This document shows, piece by piece, positions 56,028 through 64,000 of a DNA stretch of 64,000 nt (positions are counted from its first letter, which is position 1; every line of letters begins with the position of its first letter). A program made the translations under genes and the position numbers. The stretch is from Phocaeicola oris. GTDB taxonomy: Bacteria > Bacteroidota > Bacteroidia > Bacteroidales > Bacteroidaceae. The notes beneath the pieces were generated by a model. It saw only the letters and a list, made by a program, of their open reading frames with translations, made no database searches and was not told the DNA's origin. The stretch is taken from assembly GCF_021295095.1 (NCBI RefSeq), contig NZ_JAJLQX010000011.1, forward strand, positions 1-64,000, written 5' to 3'.

Positions 56028-57152
56028 TTATTTTATGATATCGGTTATTTCTTTATAGAAATTCGGTTCTTCTCCAACGGAAATCTTTATGATTTTTCCG
56101 TTTGGATCGAGGAGAATTTTTGTCGGGAAACTTTGAATGCCATATTGGGAGACAACCTGTTCTGCGGTATCAGCTACGTGGGTCCATGGAACATTGTTAT
56201 TTTTAATAAAGTATTTCCAGTCTTCGGCCTTATCGTTGCAGTCGATACTAAGAATTTCAAGTTTGTTTGTATTAGTTTTATAGAGTTCCTGCATAGAAGG
56301 AATGCCTTTCATACACCAAATGCACCAAGTTCCCCAAAAATCGAGCATGGTATATTTGCCTTTGTTATATAAGGATGAGAGAGTTACGTTTTTTCCATTT
56401 TGATCTTTCAAAGTAAAGTCGGGGGCGATATTGCCTTCTTTAATCTTATCGGCAGCGTCTTTTGTTTCTTTTTCTTGCTGTGCACGAATAGTGGTAGTGT
56501 TGATGAATGAACGTAACGGACCATTCTTGATTTTTTCAGGTAATTTGGCATAAAAGTCCAGCATTTCCGGTCCCATATATTTGGCAGCTAAATAAACACC
56601 GGCTTCATCTTGATGAGAGTTTAGAAAGTCACGTACTATATTCTGAACATCTTTCATAACACTATTGTAATCAGCTTGGTAAGCTTTTGAAAGGGAATCT
56701 TGAGGTGCTTCTTGTTTAATGAGTTTCTGATATTTCTCATCCAATTTTTCAAACATAGGTTTAACTTTACTATCTACTTCATTGTATTCCGTAAAGAATT
56801 TGGATCCGCTAAGCGTAGGATTTGCTAATGTTCCCGTAATGTTAACTTGTTCTCCGGGGCAGAAGAGCAATTCAACAGCACCGAGTACCTGACCTTCAGG
56901 ATTTTCTGAACGATCGGGCATAATAGTAATGATACGTGCGACAGAATCGGTAAAGTTATAGGTGAATTGACCGTTTGTAACGGCAATAGTATCCATACGG
57001 GCAAGTGCTGTAAAGTCATCGTTTACGACGCAGGCATAGAGTCGTTTTACGTTGAGACTGTCTAACTGTCCGCTGATGACACCTCCTGTTTTAGAACTGC
57101 TGCAGGCAAAGAGTGTACTTGCGCAGCATAAAGTGAGTAATAGCTTTTTCAT
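56028..57152 (-). CDS. DUF4369/TlpA-like thiol-disulfide lipoprotein
   Basis: 374 residues. Lipobox LFAC, an N-terminal DUF4369-type beta domain (to about residue 120), a helical linker and a C-terminal thioredoxin-like redoxin domain with the CxxC in FWGTWCIWC (Cys277, Cys280). Such proteins keep cysteines of exported proteins reduced, or transfer electrons, in the periplasm. It is common in many copies in Bacteroidetes. It starts 4 nt after the HD gene and is in the guaD-HD operon. Confidence 0.93.
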   Translation of the reverse strand: MKKLLLTLCCASTLFACSSSKTGGVISGQLDSLNVKRLYACVVNDDFTALARMDTIAVTNGQFTYNFTDSVARIITIMPDRSENPEGQVLGAVELLFCPGEQVNITGTLANPTLSGSKFFTEYNEVDSKVKPMFEKLDEKYQKLIKQEAPQDSLSKAYQADYNSVMKDVQNIVRDFLNSHQDEAGVYLAAKYMGPEMLDFYAKLPEKIKNGPLRSFINTTTIRAQQEKETKDAADKIKEGNIAPDFTLKDQNGKNVTLSSLYNKGKYTMLDFWGTWCIWCMKGIPSMQELYKTNTNKLEILSIDCNDKAEDWKYFIKNNNVPWTHVADTAEQVVSQYGIQSFPTKILLDPNGKIIKISVGEEPNFYKEITDIIK

Positions 57153-57156
57153 TTTT

Positions 57157-57801
57157 CTATTTATATGATAATTCTTTTTCTAATTCCTCGTTTATCATGT
57201 TCTCGATGATAGGGCGAATTTTAATTTCATTCTTGATGAGTTGACGGAGTTCTGAAAGATATGTTGCGTTGTTCGATTCTGGAATCCATAACTTCATATA
57301 CCCGCTTTCTCCATATTTTTCTTTCAGATGGCCGATAATTTGCTGATATTTTCTTTCAAAATTGAGTTCCGGATAATGTGTCATATTATATTGTACAGCA
57401 CGCCTGATACATATCATAGGTTCTAATTCTTTATCTGCTTCAGCAACTATTTTTCCATATATAGAGCGGGGGACATAATCATTGGATGCACGATGATCTT
57501 CAGCTGCTTCCGCCATTATTTCAATTTCTTCTTCCGAGAACCATTGACGTAACTTACGGTCTTTTCTAATCAATTCGCCGGATACCAGATGATGCAGGTC
57601 TCTTCCTTTACAAAGCCCGATGTCATGGTAGGCTGCAATAGTATAGACCATGTTGATGTCAACTTGGTAGTACGAAGCAATTTTTAAACTTTCGTTTATT
57701 ACATCTGTGACATGTGAGCGTTGATGTGCTTTATCAAACTGATCGTACAGGGGAATGATTTCTTTTTTTATATAATTCTTCAGGGAAGAGTCAATGTCCA
57801 T
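57157..57801 (-). CDS. HD domain protein
   Basis: 214 residues, a stand-alone HD metal-dependent phosphohydrolase fold: His30 (QRSHVTDV), the His-Asp pair AAYHDIG (59-60) and a later Asp (VAEADKELEP). Substrates of this group are usually nucleotides or phosphomonoesters. Its ATG overlaps the guaD stop (TGATG), suggesting a joint role in nucleotide or base metabolism. Confidence 0.88.
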   Translation of the reverse strand: MDIDSSLKNYIKKEIIPLYDQFDKAHQRSHVTDVINESLKIASYYQVDINMVYTIAAYHDIGLCKGRDLHHLVSGELIRKDRKLRQWFSEEEIEIMAEAAEDHRASNDYVPRSIYGKIVAEADKELEPMICIRRAVQYNMTHYPELNFERKYQQIIGHLKEKYGESGYMKLWIPESNNATYLSELRQLIKNEIKIRPIIENMINEELEKELSYK

Positions 57802-58268
57802 CAGTACTCTATTTTATCAGATTTGTTCATCCAGTCCTTGAATGCCTTAATAGCTTCGTCTCTTAAAAGAGCTTCTGAAGGTTTCTGTCGATTACTCGGT
57901 TTTAATGCCATCTCATCGTATATAAAAGAGTCGTCAAATCCGATTTCTGCCGCGTCAGTCTTATTATTGGCATAATAAATTTTATCAAGATGAGCCCAAT
58001 AGATAGCTCCCAAACACATTGGGCATGGTTCGCAAGATGTATAGATTTCGCATCCACTCAAGTCGAATGTTTCTAATTTTCGAGAAGCGGCACGAATAGC
58101 GCAGACTTCGGCATGTGCTGTTGGGTCATGTTTAGCCGTCACGCGGTTTACTCCTGTAGCGATAATCTCACCATTGCGTGCGATGAGAGCACCGAAAGGA
58201 CCACCACCTTTTTTAACATTCTCAATGGAGAGCCGAATGGCTTTGCGCATCAGTTCCTCTTTAGTCAT
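57801..58268 (-). CDS. guaD: Guanine deaminase
   Basis: 155 residues from ATG 58268. Cytidine-deaminase-fold zinc enzyme of the Bacillus GuaD type: TAHAEV (His52, Glu54) and SCEPCPMCLGAIYWA (Cys82, Cys85), followed by DAAEIGFDDSFIYDE and a terminal KIEY, as in GuaD. Converts guanine to xanthine, which the xpt product could then salvage. tRNA adenosine deaminase is less likely because of the C-terminal part. Coupled to the HD gene. Confidence 0.87.
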   Translation of the reverse strand: MTKEELMRKAIRLSIENVKKGGGPFGALIARNGEIIATGVNRVTAKHDPTAHAEVCAIRAASRKLETFDLSGCEIYTSCEPCPMCLGAIYWAHLDKIYYANNKTDAAEIGFDDSFIYDEMALKPSNRQKPSEALLRDEAIKAFKDWMNKSDKIEY

Positions 58269-58368
58269 ACTAATGTCTTTAACGTTGAACATACAAAGAA
58301 ACAAAAATAATTTCTCCTTTAAAAGTATTTTTGCAGATTAAAACATAGAGGGATATAAAAAGAAGAGA

Positions 58369-58388
58369 GCTGCTTCAAAAGAAGCAGC
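58369..58388 (-). terminator. Intrinsic terminator of the envelope operon
   Basis: GCTGCTTC pairs perfectly with GAAGCAGC around TTTT on the minus strand, followed by a T-rich stretch. It lies about 30 nt after the PpiD-like stop. Confidence 0.75.
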
Positions 58389-58419
58389 CCCCTCGTTATA
58401 ATAATATATTTTATTTTCT

Positions 58420-60555
58420 TTAGAAGAACAGATAACGTTCATCTTTCACCTTTGCTTTTTCATAAAGGTCGGAAATGAACATGCTTGCATAACGGTTCAG
58501 ATTAGATTTTACTAATGCTTCCTCGTTAGCATCATTAAATGTTTCTGTACCTTTCTCACGGTTAATGACTTGCATAACATAAACACCTGCATTACCTTTA
58601 ATAGGAGCTGTGGTCTTATTAACTTCTGTTTTGCTGGCATAAGCACTGAGGACAGGTTCACTTGCACGTGTTACTGCAACGTAAACAGGAGCAGCGAATG
58701 TAATATGCTTAACAGTATCGGAAAGGGCATTAGGAATGGCCTTTGCTGCAGCAAAATCTACACCTTTCATCTGGCCCATGATCTGTTCTGCCTTCTTGCC
58801 ACGAACAATTTCAGCTCTCAACACGTCAGCAACAGAATTAATGTTGCGATATCCCGCATTGTTGATTCTGTTTAAAATGACAATCATTAAGTGGTTATTG
58901 TTACCACACTCGAATAAAGGAGAAACTTCATTTTCTTTATTGCCAAAAATCCATTTAATAACTTCGCGGGTATTGCTGACGCCGCCAACATAATGCTCTG
59001 CACTATTAAAATCGCTACGTTCCAAAATATTATATCCACTGTTTTCCGCGTTTTTCAGTACATCTTCTTTCTTAGGATTCTGAGCCACAAACTGGCTGAA
59101 GTCATTGTAAGCCTTGTTATAAGTGTCTTTACTGAATTCAACAGGGCGTTTTACGACTGCGATGTTATACTTATCTTTATAACTCTTCTTATCAAGAACT
59201 TGAGAGATAATGAAACCTTGACCGACTTTCTGCATATTCCACTCATTAATGCTTGCGTTAATCAAAGAGTTGAGGAAGTTAGCATTATCTTCGTTGATGG
59301 CAGAACCTTCGAATGCAGGAGTGTAAATCCAATTTGATTCCGTATTCTGGCCGTATGTTTTTGCGATATTTTCAAAATCTGCTCCACCTTTCAGCGCTCC
59401 GAAGATGCTATCAGCTAAAGCCTTAGTCTTATCAGACGTTTCTAAAGCAACCTGCAACTGACGGAACTGAATGGAATCGGGAGATGAAACCTTTGCAATA
59501 ACACGGAATGCGTTGTAAGAATCATCAGCCTGATTATAGTAAGGACCAAATACTTCACCAATAGCTACAGAATCAAGGTGCGAACTTACGTCAGTCGGTA
59601 AAACAGTCTTGTTAATTGCAATATTACTATAGTTTATAGTAGATCCTGTAGAGCGGATGAATGTTGCTAAATCTGCCGTTGGACTTGCCAATTGTTCAGC
59701 ATATTCAGTTACTTCTTTTTTTACTTGAGCACGATCAGAATCGGATGGAACAACGGTTACATCAATGTATTGGAAATTACGAGTTTCAACAGTCTGTTTG
59801 AATGTTTCTTTTTTCTGATTATAAAGTTTCTGAATTTCTTCCTTTGTAATATTGATTGTTGAATCTGGAATAGAAGAGAAAGGAACAGCAGCCAATAAAA
59901 CATCTGTCTGAATAGTGCGTGCATCGAAACTGTTCTGTGCATCAATCGGGTTAGAAAGAATAGACTTATTAATTAGGTTTTGATATTTCTCTGCTAAAGT
60001 AGATTCACGAAGAGTACGCTCAATGAATTTCCAATATGTACCCAGTTTCTCATAATATTCAGCATATTGTGCAGGGATATTATTGTTCTTGCCTAAGTTT
60101 GCGTATTGAACAAGGAAGTTCTTTAATTCATCTTTATCGAAAGCACCGGTTTGAGGGTTACGGAATGGTGTTTGCGTCAACAAAGGATTTGTTCCCTCGT
60201 CAATGATATTCTGTATTTCTTTATCTGTTACCGTTAAGCCCAGCTTCTTTGCTTCAGTAGAAATTAACTGATTGTTGACATAAGTCTGCCATACCTGATC
60301 TTTTATTTGTGTAAGTTGCTGATCATTTAATGCATTTACCCCCTGAGCCATTTTGACGACTTCGGTATACTCATCAACCATTTGTTGGAACTCCTGAACG
60401 TTAAGTGTCTTACCATTAATAACGCCCACATCCTGTTTCTGTGAATGTGGTTGGATAACTTTCCACATATCGCCCGCGATGAAAGCAAAGAGGGCTAAAC
60501 CGATTACGATGACCAAAAGTGGGCCATGAGATCTGATTTTCTGTAATGTTGCCAT
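58420..60555 (-). CDS. PpiD-like peptidylprolyl isomerase / foldase
   Basis: 711 residues. One N-terminal membrane anchor (LLVIVIGLALFAFIAGD), a SurA_N-type chaperone domain (about 35-200, VINGKTLNVQEFQQMVDEY) and parvulin-type rotamase regions in the middle (DSIQFRQLQVAL; ADSIFGALKGGADFENIAKTYGQN). It helps exported proteins fold at the periplasmic face of the inner membrane. A -7 element TATCTTTG at 60615-60608 gives it its own promoter, besides possible read-through from the CorC-type gene. Confidence 0.9.
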   Translation of the reverse strand: MATLQKIRSHGPLLVIVIGLALFAFIAGDMWKVIQPHSQKQDVGVINGKTLNVQEFQQMVDEYTEVVKMAQGVNALNDQQLTQIKDQVWQTYVNNQLISTEAKKLGLTVTDKEIQNIIDEGTNPLLTQTPFRNPQTGAFDKDELKNFLVQYANLGKNNNIPAQYAEYYEKLGTYWKFIERTLRESTLAEKYQNLINKSILSNPIDAQNSFDARTIQTDVLLAAVPFSSIPDSTINITKEEIQKLYNQKKETFKQTVETRNFQYIDVTVVPSDSDRAQVKKEVTEYAEQLASPTADLATFIRSTGSTINYSNIAINKTVLPTDVSSHLDSVAIGEVFGPYYNQADDSYNAFRVIAKVSSPDSIQFRQLQVALETSDKTKALADSIFGALKGGADFENIAKTYGQNTESNWIYTPAFEGSAINEDNANFLNSLINASINEWNMQKVGQGFIISQVLDKKSYKDKYNIAVVKRPVEFSKDTYNKAYNDFSQFVAQNPKKEDVLKNAENSGYNILERSDFNSAEHYVGGVSNTREVIKWIFGNKENEVSPLFECGNNNHLMIVILNRINNAGYRNINSVADVLRAEIVRGKKAEQIMGQMKGVDFAAAKAIPNALSDTVKHITFAAPVYVAVTRASEPVLSAYASKTEVNKTTAPIKGNAGVYVMQVINREKGTETFNDANEEALVKSNLNRYASMFISDLYEKAKVKDERYLFF

Positions 60556-60607
60556 TTTATGAATTAATTTTTATTATTATTTCTTATTAAAATCCGTAAA
60601 TCGCGCC

Positions 60608-60615
60608 CAAAGATA
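60608..60615 (-). promoter_or_regulatory. -7 element TATCTTTG of the PpiD-like gene
   Basis: Exact consensus on the minus strand, 52 nt before the ATG. Confidence 0.5.
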
Positions 60616-60659
60616 CAAAAAAAGGAACTTACTAACTATATTTTTCTTAAAAAAATAGT

Positions 60660-61922
60660 TTATTCAACTACTTTTAATCGAACTAATTCTATTCTGGTAG
60701 TAGAAACGTTGATAATCTTGAACTCATATTTACCGATTTTCACAACTTCGTACATTTTTGGAAAACTCTGATATTGATCTAAAATAAGTCCTGCAATGGT
60801 TTGATATTCATCACTCTCAGGCAAATCGAGGGAGAACATCTCATTGGCTTTTTCTATTTCCATACGTCCGGACATAACATATTCGTTATTACCTAAATCT
60901 TTTGCTACATAGTTACTTGTATCATGTTCATCTTCTATGTCGCCAAAAATTTCTTCTACTAAATCCTCCAATGCTATAATACCACTTGTTCCACCAAATT
61001 CATCAACCACCACTGCCAAGGATTTCTTTTGCTGGATAAATAACTTTAATAATTTATGGGCACCCATTGTCTCCGGGACAATGGGGAGTTTCCGCAGATG
61101 TTCTTTCCATGTAGTTGGATTACGAAACATTTCAGAAGAGTGAATATATCCGATGATATTGTCAATATTATCTTGAAAGATAAGGATTTTGCTGATTCCA
61201 CTCTCTACAAATTTTGCCATTAGTTCATCTGTTGATGCACTATATGGGACTGCAACAATTTCAGTACGTGGAACCATGCAATCACGTATTTTGATGTTAG
61301 TAAAGTCGAGTGCATTTTGGAAAATCTGCACATCAGTATCAATATCTTCTTTTTTATCTGTATTATCGATACTGCTTTGAATAAGGTAATCCAAGTCTAC
61401 CTTTGAGAATGCTTTATCACTTACTTCTTTATTTACTTTTATTCCGGTCATTCTTAAAAAGATTCCGGATAATCCGGATGATATTTTACTGATAGGATAG
61501 AGCAAGATATGGCATATATAGGCAGGTATAGCGAATAGATTTAATGTAAAATTCGGATTAATCTTAAAAAGTTCTTTTGGCATGAATTCTCCGGTAACAA
61601 GAATAATTAGTGTAGAGATAACTGTCTCAATCAGAACTTTAAGGAAGTCATTCGATATTAAACCATACAGAAAATGTTGGTCAATAAGTCGGGCCATCAG
61701 AATGCCGTAAATAACCAGAACCACATTATTGCCAACCAACATAGTTGAAATAAAGTCATTAGGGCGTTTATAGAATATGGACAGAATTTTTGAAGTGAGA
61801 CTGTTACTTCCGCTTTTATCCATTTCAAAGAGAAGCTTGTTTGAAGATACAAAGGCAATCTCCATTCCTGAGAAGAATGCAGAAAAAGCCATTGTAATCA
61901 GTAATTCTATAAAGAGACTCAT
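60660..61922 (-). CDS. CNNM/CorC-HlyC family membrane protein
   Basis: 420 residues. An N-terminal DUF21/CNNM membrane domain (about 1-170, four hydrophobic segments), a CBS pair (about 200-325, DCMVPRTEIVAVPYSAS and LFIQQKKSLAVVVDEFGGTSGIIALEDLVEEIFGDI) and a C-terminal CorC_HlyC domain (NEYVMSGRMEIEKANEMF). Often annotated hemolysin; members are linked to magnesium or cobalt export, and the gliding protein GldE belongs to the same family. Starts 5 nt after lptC. Confidence 0.92.
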   Translation of the reverse strand: MSLFIELLITMAFSAFFSGMEIAFVSSNKLLFEMDKSGSNSLTSKILSIFYKRPNDFISTMLVGNNVVLVIYGILMARLIDQHFLYGLISNDFLKVLIETVISTLIILVTGEFMPKELFKINPNFTLNLFAIPAYICHILLYPISKISSGLSGIFLRMTGIKVNKEVSDKAFSKVDLDYLIQSSIDNTDKKEDIDTDVQIFQNALDFTNIKIRDCMVPRTEIVAVPYSASTDELMAKFVESGISKILIFQDNIDNIIGYIHSSEMFRNPTTWKEHLRKLPIVPETMGAHKLLKLFIQQKKSLAVVVDEFGGTSGIIALEDLVEEIFGDIEDEHDTSNYVAKDLGNNEYVMSGRMEIEKANEMFSLDLPESDEYQTIAGLILDQYQSFPKMYEVVKIGKYEFKIINVSTTRIELVRLKVVE

Positions 61923-61927
61923 ATATA

Positions 61928-62680
61928 TTAATTTTTAGAAGGAGTTTTGGCGTTGATGGTATCTTTCAGCGATCGCAACTCACTTCCATAGTCTTTTCTT
62001 ATTGAAGGTCGGGCTATGCTTGATGGTCTGATATTTAAACTGTCAGAGGTTGTATTAGTTTCAGAGTTATTGTTTTGAGTACTATCAGAATTAGCAACAG
62101 TGAACATACCGGAGCTATTATATATAGTATATTCTGTAAGTTGTTGATTTGATTCAAAACCAAATTGTCCGTCAATCATACTTTGGTCGGCTTGTTCGAT
62201 ATGAATGAATTTATTAGAATAAATTTTTTGTTTGCCTTCGTCCCAAAAAAGTAATTGTGTATCGAACTTATCCCCTTGTAAGTTTTGAATGTGGACATTG
62301 TTTCTAAGTTCCCAAAGTCTTGTCTTATTATAGTAATAGGCAGTGTCTGATTTAATACTGGCATCAATATGAAATAAGGTATCGAATTTTTCTAAATAAA
62401 TCCCATGTTCAAACGACCAGTAAGGTGGATTCTTTGTACTGAATATTTCCCATTTATCTGCTACAATTTTGTATCTGATTAAGCCGGAATCGGAAATATA
62501 AGTCGTAACACCTAGAGTAGTCATTGTCGGCAAAGTATCTTTTATAGAAAGATTTTTTATAAGGTTTTTATTTTTGCCAGAACAAGCTGGGAATAAAATA
62601 AACATAACAGCCACCCAGCAAGTGACTGTTATGTTTAATATAAATAGGTTTAACTTATGTGTATCAACCGTATGTTTCAT
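61928..62680 (-). CDS. lptC: LPS export protein LptC
   Basis: 250 residues. An N-terminal membrane segment ending at FPACSGK (a possible lipobox) is followed by an LptC beta-jellyroll (about 55-190, YISDSGLIRYKIVADKWEIFS and KIYSNKFIHIEQAD), then a low-complexity Asn/Ser/Thr tail. It hands lipopolysaccharide from LptBFG to LptA in the periplasm. Its ATG overlaps the stop of the upstream TPR gene (TAATG). The order TPR, lptC, CorC-type, PpiD-like is a common Bacteroidetes arrangement. Confidence 0.9.
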   Translation of the reverse strand: MKHTVDTHKLNLFILNITVTCWVAVMFILFPACSGKNKNLIKNLSIKDTLPTMTTLGVTTYISDSGLIRYKIVADKWEIFSTKNPPYWSFEHGIYLEKFDTLFHIDASIKSDTAYYYNKTRLWELRNNVHIQNLQGDKFDTQLLFWDEGKQKIYSNKFIHIEQADQSMIDGQFGFESNQQLTEYTIYNSSGMFTVANSDSTQNNNSETNTTSDSLNIRPSSIARPSIRKDYGSELRSLKDTINAKTPSKN

Positions 62681-64000
62681 TATCTGATGGTTGTTGTTTC
62701 ACCAATCCATCCGCCAACTGTTACTGAATCACCCTTTTTCATGCCAAGGAAGAATAAATCTTCATCTTTAGGAGTATGACGAGAATAAGTTGAGATTAAC
62801 TTATTTGCTTCTTCTGTACAACTTGGGTCAACAGATTTTGCTCGTTGACATTTATCAATACAAACGAAATAAGTACACATATTTAATGCACCTTCATCAC
62901 TCCAACGTGGACTTTGAGCATACATCTGAGCAATCAGTAAGTATGGTTTTCCATAATTAGAATTTAAACTGATAGCCTTTTGGCAATATGACTTAGCACG
63001 AGACAATTGATTTTTGGAAAGAAGAATAACAGCAGTTTTGTATGAGATATCTGCTTTTTTAGCATTGTCTGATTCAAGGTCAATGGCTTGATCAAAGTAA
63101 TCAATGCACTTGTTAAGGTCGCCTTTCTGATAATACATATAACCGCAACCAAGAGCTGTAGCTGAAGTTGGTTGGATAGCATGTGCAGCTTCAGACGCTT
63201 CAAAGTAGGCATCCTGTTCTGTGCATCCTAACATCTGCATAACACTAATGACTTGTTTCAGATACTCAAGGTTAGTCTTGTTAGCTTCCACTTTAGGACC
63301 ATAAATAGACTGTAAATTATCGCAAGTAGCAACTCCGGAATTGATAAAGTATGCATCGATATTTTCTTTAGTTTGCTTCATCTGTTCTTTTTTTGCAGGT
63401 TTAGCATTATTGTATGCTTCATCTGCTAAACTTGAATCAAGCAAATAATCCTGAATAAATTGTTCTTTATGATTCGGGTCAGCTTTAACTAACTGGGAAG
63501 ATATATCAATGAACTCAGTCATTACAAAGTATTCTGCTTTGGATTTCTCAAGGTCTAAGCATTGCTTGTACATATTGTATGCAGTTTTAACATCCGTCCC
63601 CCCCATAGTATAATAATCATGAGCCTTCATTCCTAAGATTTCACCTTCAGTTTGAGGGTTCTTAATAATGGAGTTCAACTTGTCCAGATATTTAATACGT
63701 TGATCGTATACATTCATTAATTCATCAAAGTATGTTTTCTGTTTAGCAGCCTCTTTTTCATTGGCAATGAACCAACGTAAAATTTTGGCACCGTTAGTAT
63801 AAGTCGCTACCTGAGCCCAAGGAGCTTCGGTAAATACTGTTTTCCATGGAGTGTAAGCGTCTTTGTAGTTTTCAGTCTTTACGTACTCTGTATAGATACT
63901 AATGTTTTGTAAGCATCTTAAGCTATCTTCGCCATGACCGAAACGAGAACCATCAGATGCTCCAGTCTGAGCAAATGCACTTGTTGCTCCCAAAGACAGG
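62680..64000 (-). CDS. Secreted TPR protein (5' end beyond the window)
   Basis: The frame is open to the window edge. The first visible residues, LSLGATSAFAQ, are the end of a Sec signal peptide, so the true start lies outside. The mature part has TPR-type repeats, for example ATALGCGYMYYQKGDLNKCIDYFDQAIDLES and AVILLSKNQLSRAKSYCQKAISLNSNYGKPYLLIAQMY. Probably a periplasmic scaffold. It is the first visible gene of the lptC operon and overlaps lptC by 1 nt. Confidence 0.88.
   Translation of the reverse strand, partial: LSLGATSAFAQTGASDGSRFGHGEDSLRCLQNISIYTEYVKTENYKDAYTPWKTVFTEAPWAQVATYTNGAKILRWFIANEKEAAKQKTYFDELMNVYDQRIKYLDKLNSIIKNPQTEGEILGMKAHDYYTMGGTDVKTAYNMYKQCLDLEKSKAEYFVMTEFIDISSQLVKADPNHKEQFIQDYLLDSSLADEAYNNAKPAKKEQMKQTKENIDAYFINSGVATCDNLQSIYGPKVEANKTNLEYLKQVISVMQMLGCTEQDAYFEASEAAHAIQPTSATALGCGYMYYQKGDLNKCIDYFDQAIDLESDNAKKADISYKTAVILLSKNQLSRAKSYCQKAISLNSNYGKPYLLIAQMYAQSPRWSDEGALNMCTYFVCIDKCQRAKSVDPSCTEEANKLISTYSRHTPKDEDLFFLGMKKGDSVTVGGWIGETTTIR

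Noticed and set aside
1-64000. tRNA, rRNA, insertion sequence or prophage
   Set aside because: Gaps between genes were read for cloverleaf ends, transposase frames and flanking inverted repeats; none was found.

Overview
The window is chromosomal DNA of a member of the order Bacteroidales. Evidence for this is a SusC/SusD pair, promoters of the Bacteroidetes type (-33 TTTG, -7 TAnnTTTG) in front of many genes, near absence of Shine-Dalgarno sequences, lipoprotein signal peptides of Bacteroidetes type, and families typical of the group (OmpH-like lipoprotein, PpiD-like foldase, DUF4369/thioredoxin lipoprotein, bifunctional HisB). A genus cannot be fixed from the sequence alone. The very large surface lipoprotein at 25459-28749 recalls Parabacteroides/Bacteroides surface-layer-like proteins. 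I see no rRNA, tRNA, insertion sequence, prophage or CRISPR array.

Layout. 1-6465: the start of a leftward gene cut by the window edge, then a structured leader, a susC/susD-type nutrient uptake pair and a secreted protein of unknown function. 6530-17105: mostly housekeeping and stress genes, namely an AlaX-like tRNA-editing hydrolase with a 38-residue membrane peptide, a STAND-like ATPase, a Zn/Cd-type P-type ATPase behind a Fur-family palindrome, a phytase-esterase-like protein, an Hsp20, a candidate small RNA, a patatin plus intracellular GH13 amylase operon, fabD and xpt. 17274-24746: a 1932-residue transglutaminase-like/DUF4011/SF1 helicase/Vsr-like nuclease/DUF3320 protein with the layout of the Hhe anti-phage protein, followed by a TPR protein. 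25029-36582 (minus strand): a small lipoprotein, the giant surface lipoprotein, a ygcG-lemA-aroC operon and a phoH-purC-menG-aroE-hydrolase cluster. 36727-44401: DUF5715-truA, a two-gene radical-SAM DNA repair cassette, an EamA transporter, a nitroreductase, udk-mltF and a Dabb protein. 44402-49082: hisG-hisD-hisC-hisB behind a classical attenuator with a leader peptide holding four consecutive histidines. 49077-58268: nadE, a PerR-like regulator with reverse rubrerythrin (oxidative stress), an OmpH-like protein, pepD, an EEP nuclease-like protein, a thioredoxin-like lipoprotein, an HD protein and guaD. 58420-64000: an envelope biogenesis operon (TPR protein, lptC, CorC/HlyC family, PpiD-like foldase).

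The most unusual feature is a set of six intergenic arrays of degenerate 22-bp tandem units (7446-7550, 17274-17381, 24767-24898, 31942-32029, 41831-41912, 55880-56011). Two differ strongly in sequence from the other four, yet all keep an exact 22-bp phase, and most units share an alternating purine-pyrimidine core of the form CAYGYRYRTGR. They sit only between genes and have no spacers, so they are not CRISPR arrays. I do not recognise this element. It may be a phased DNA-binding or DNA-structure element.
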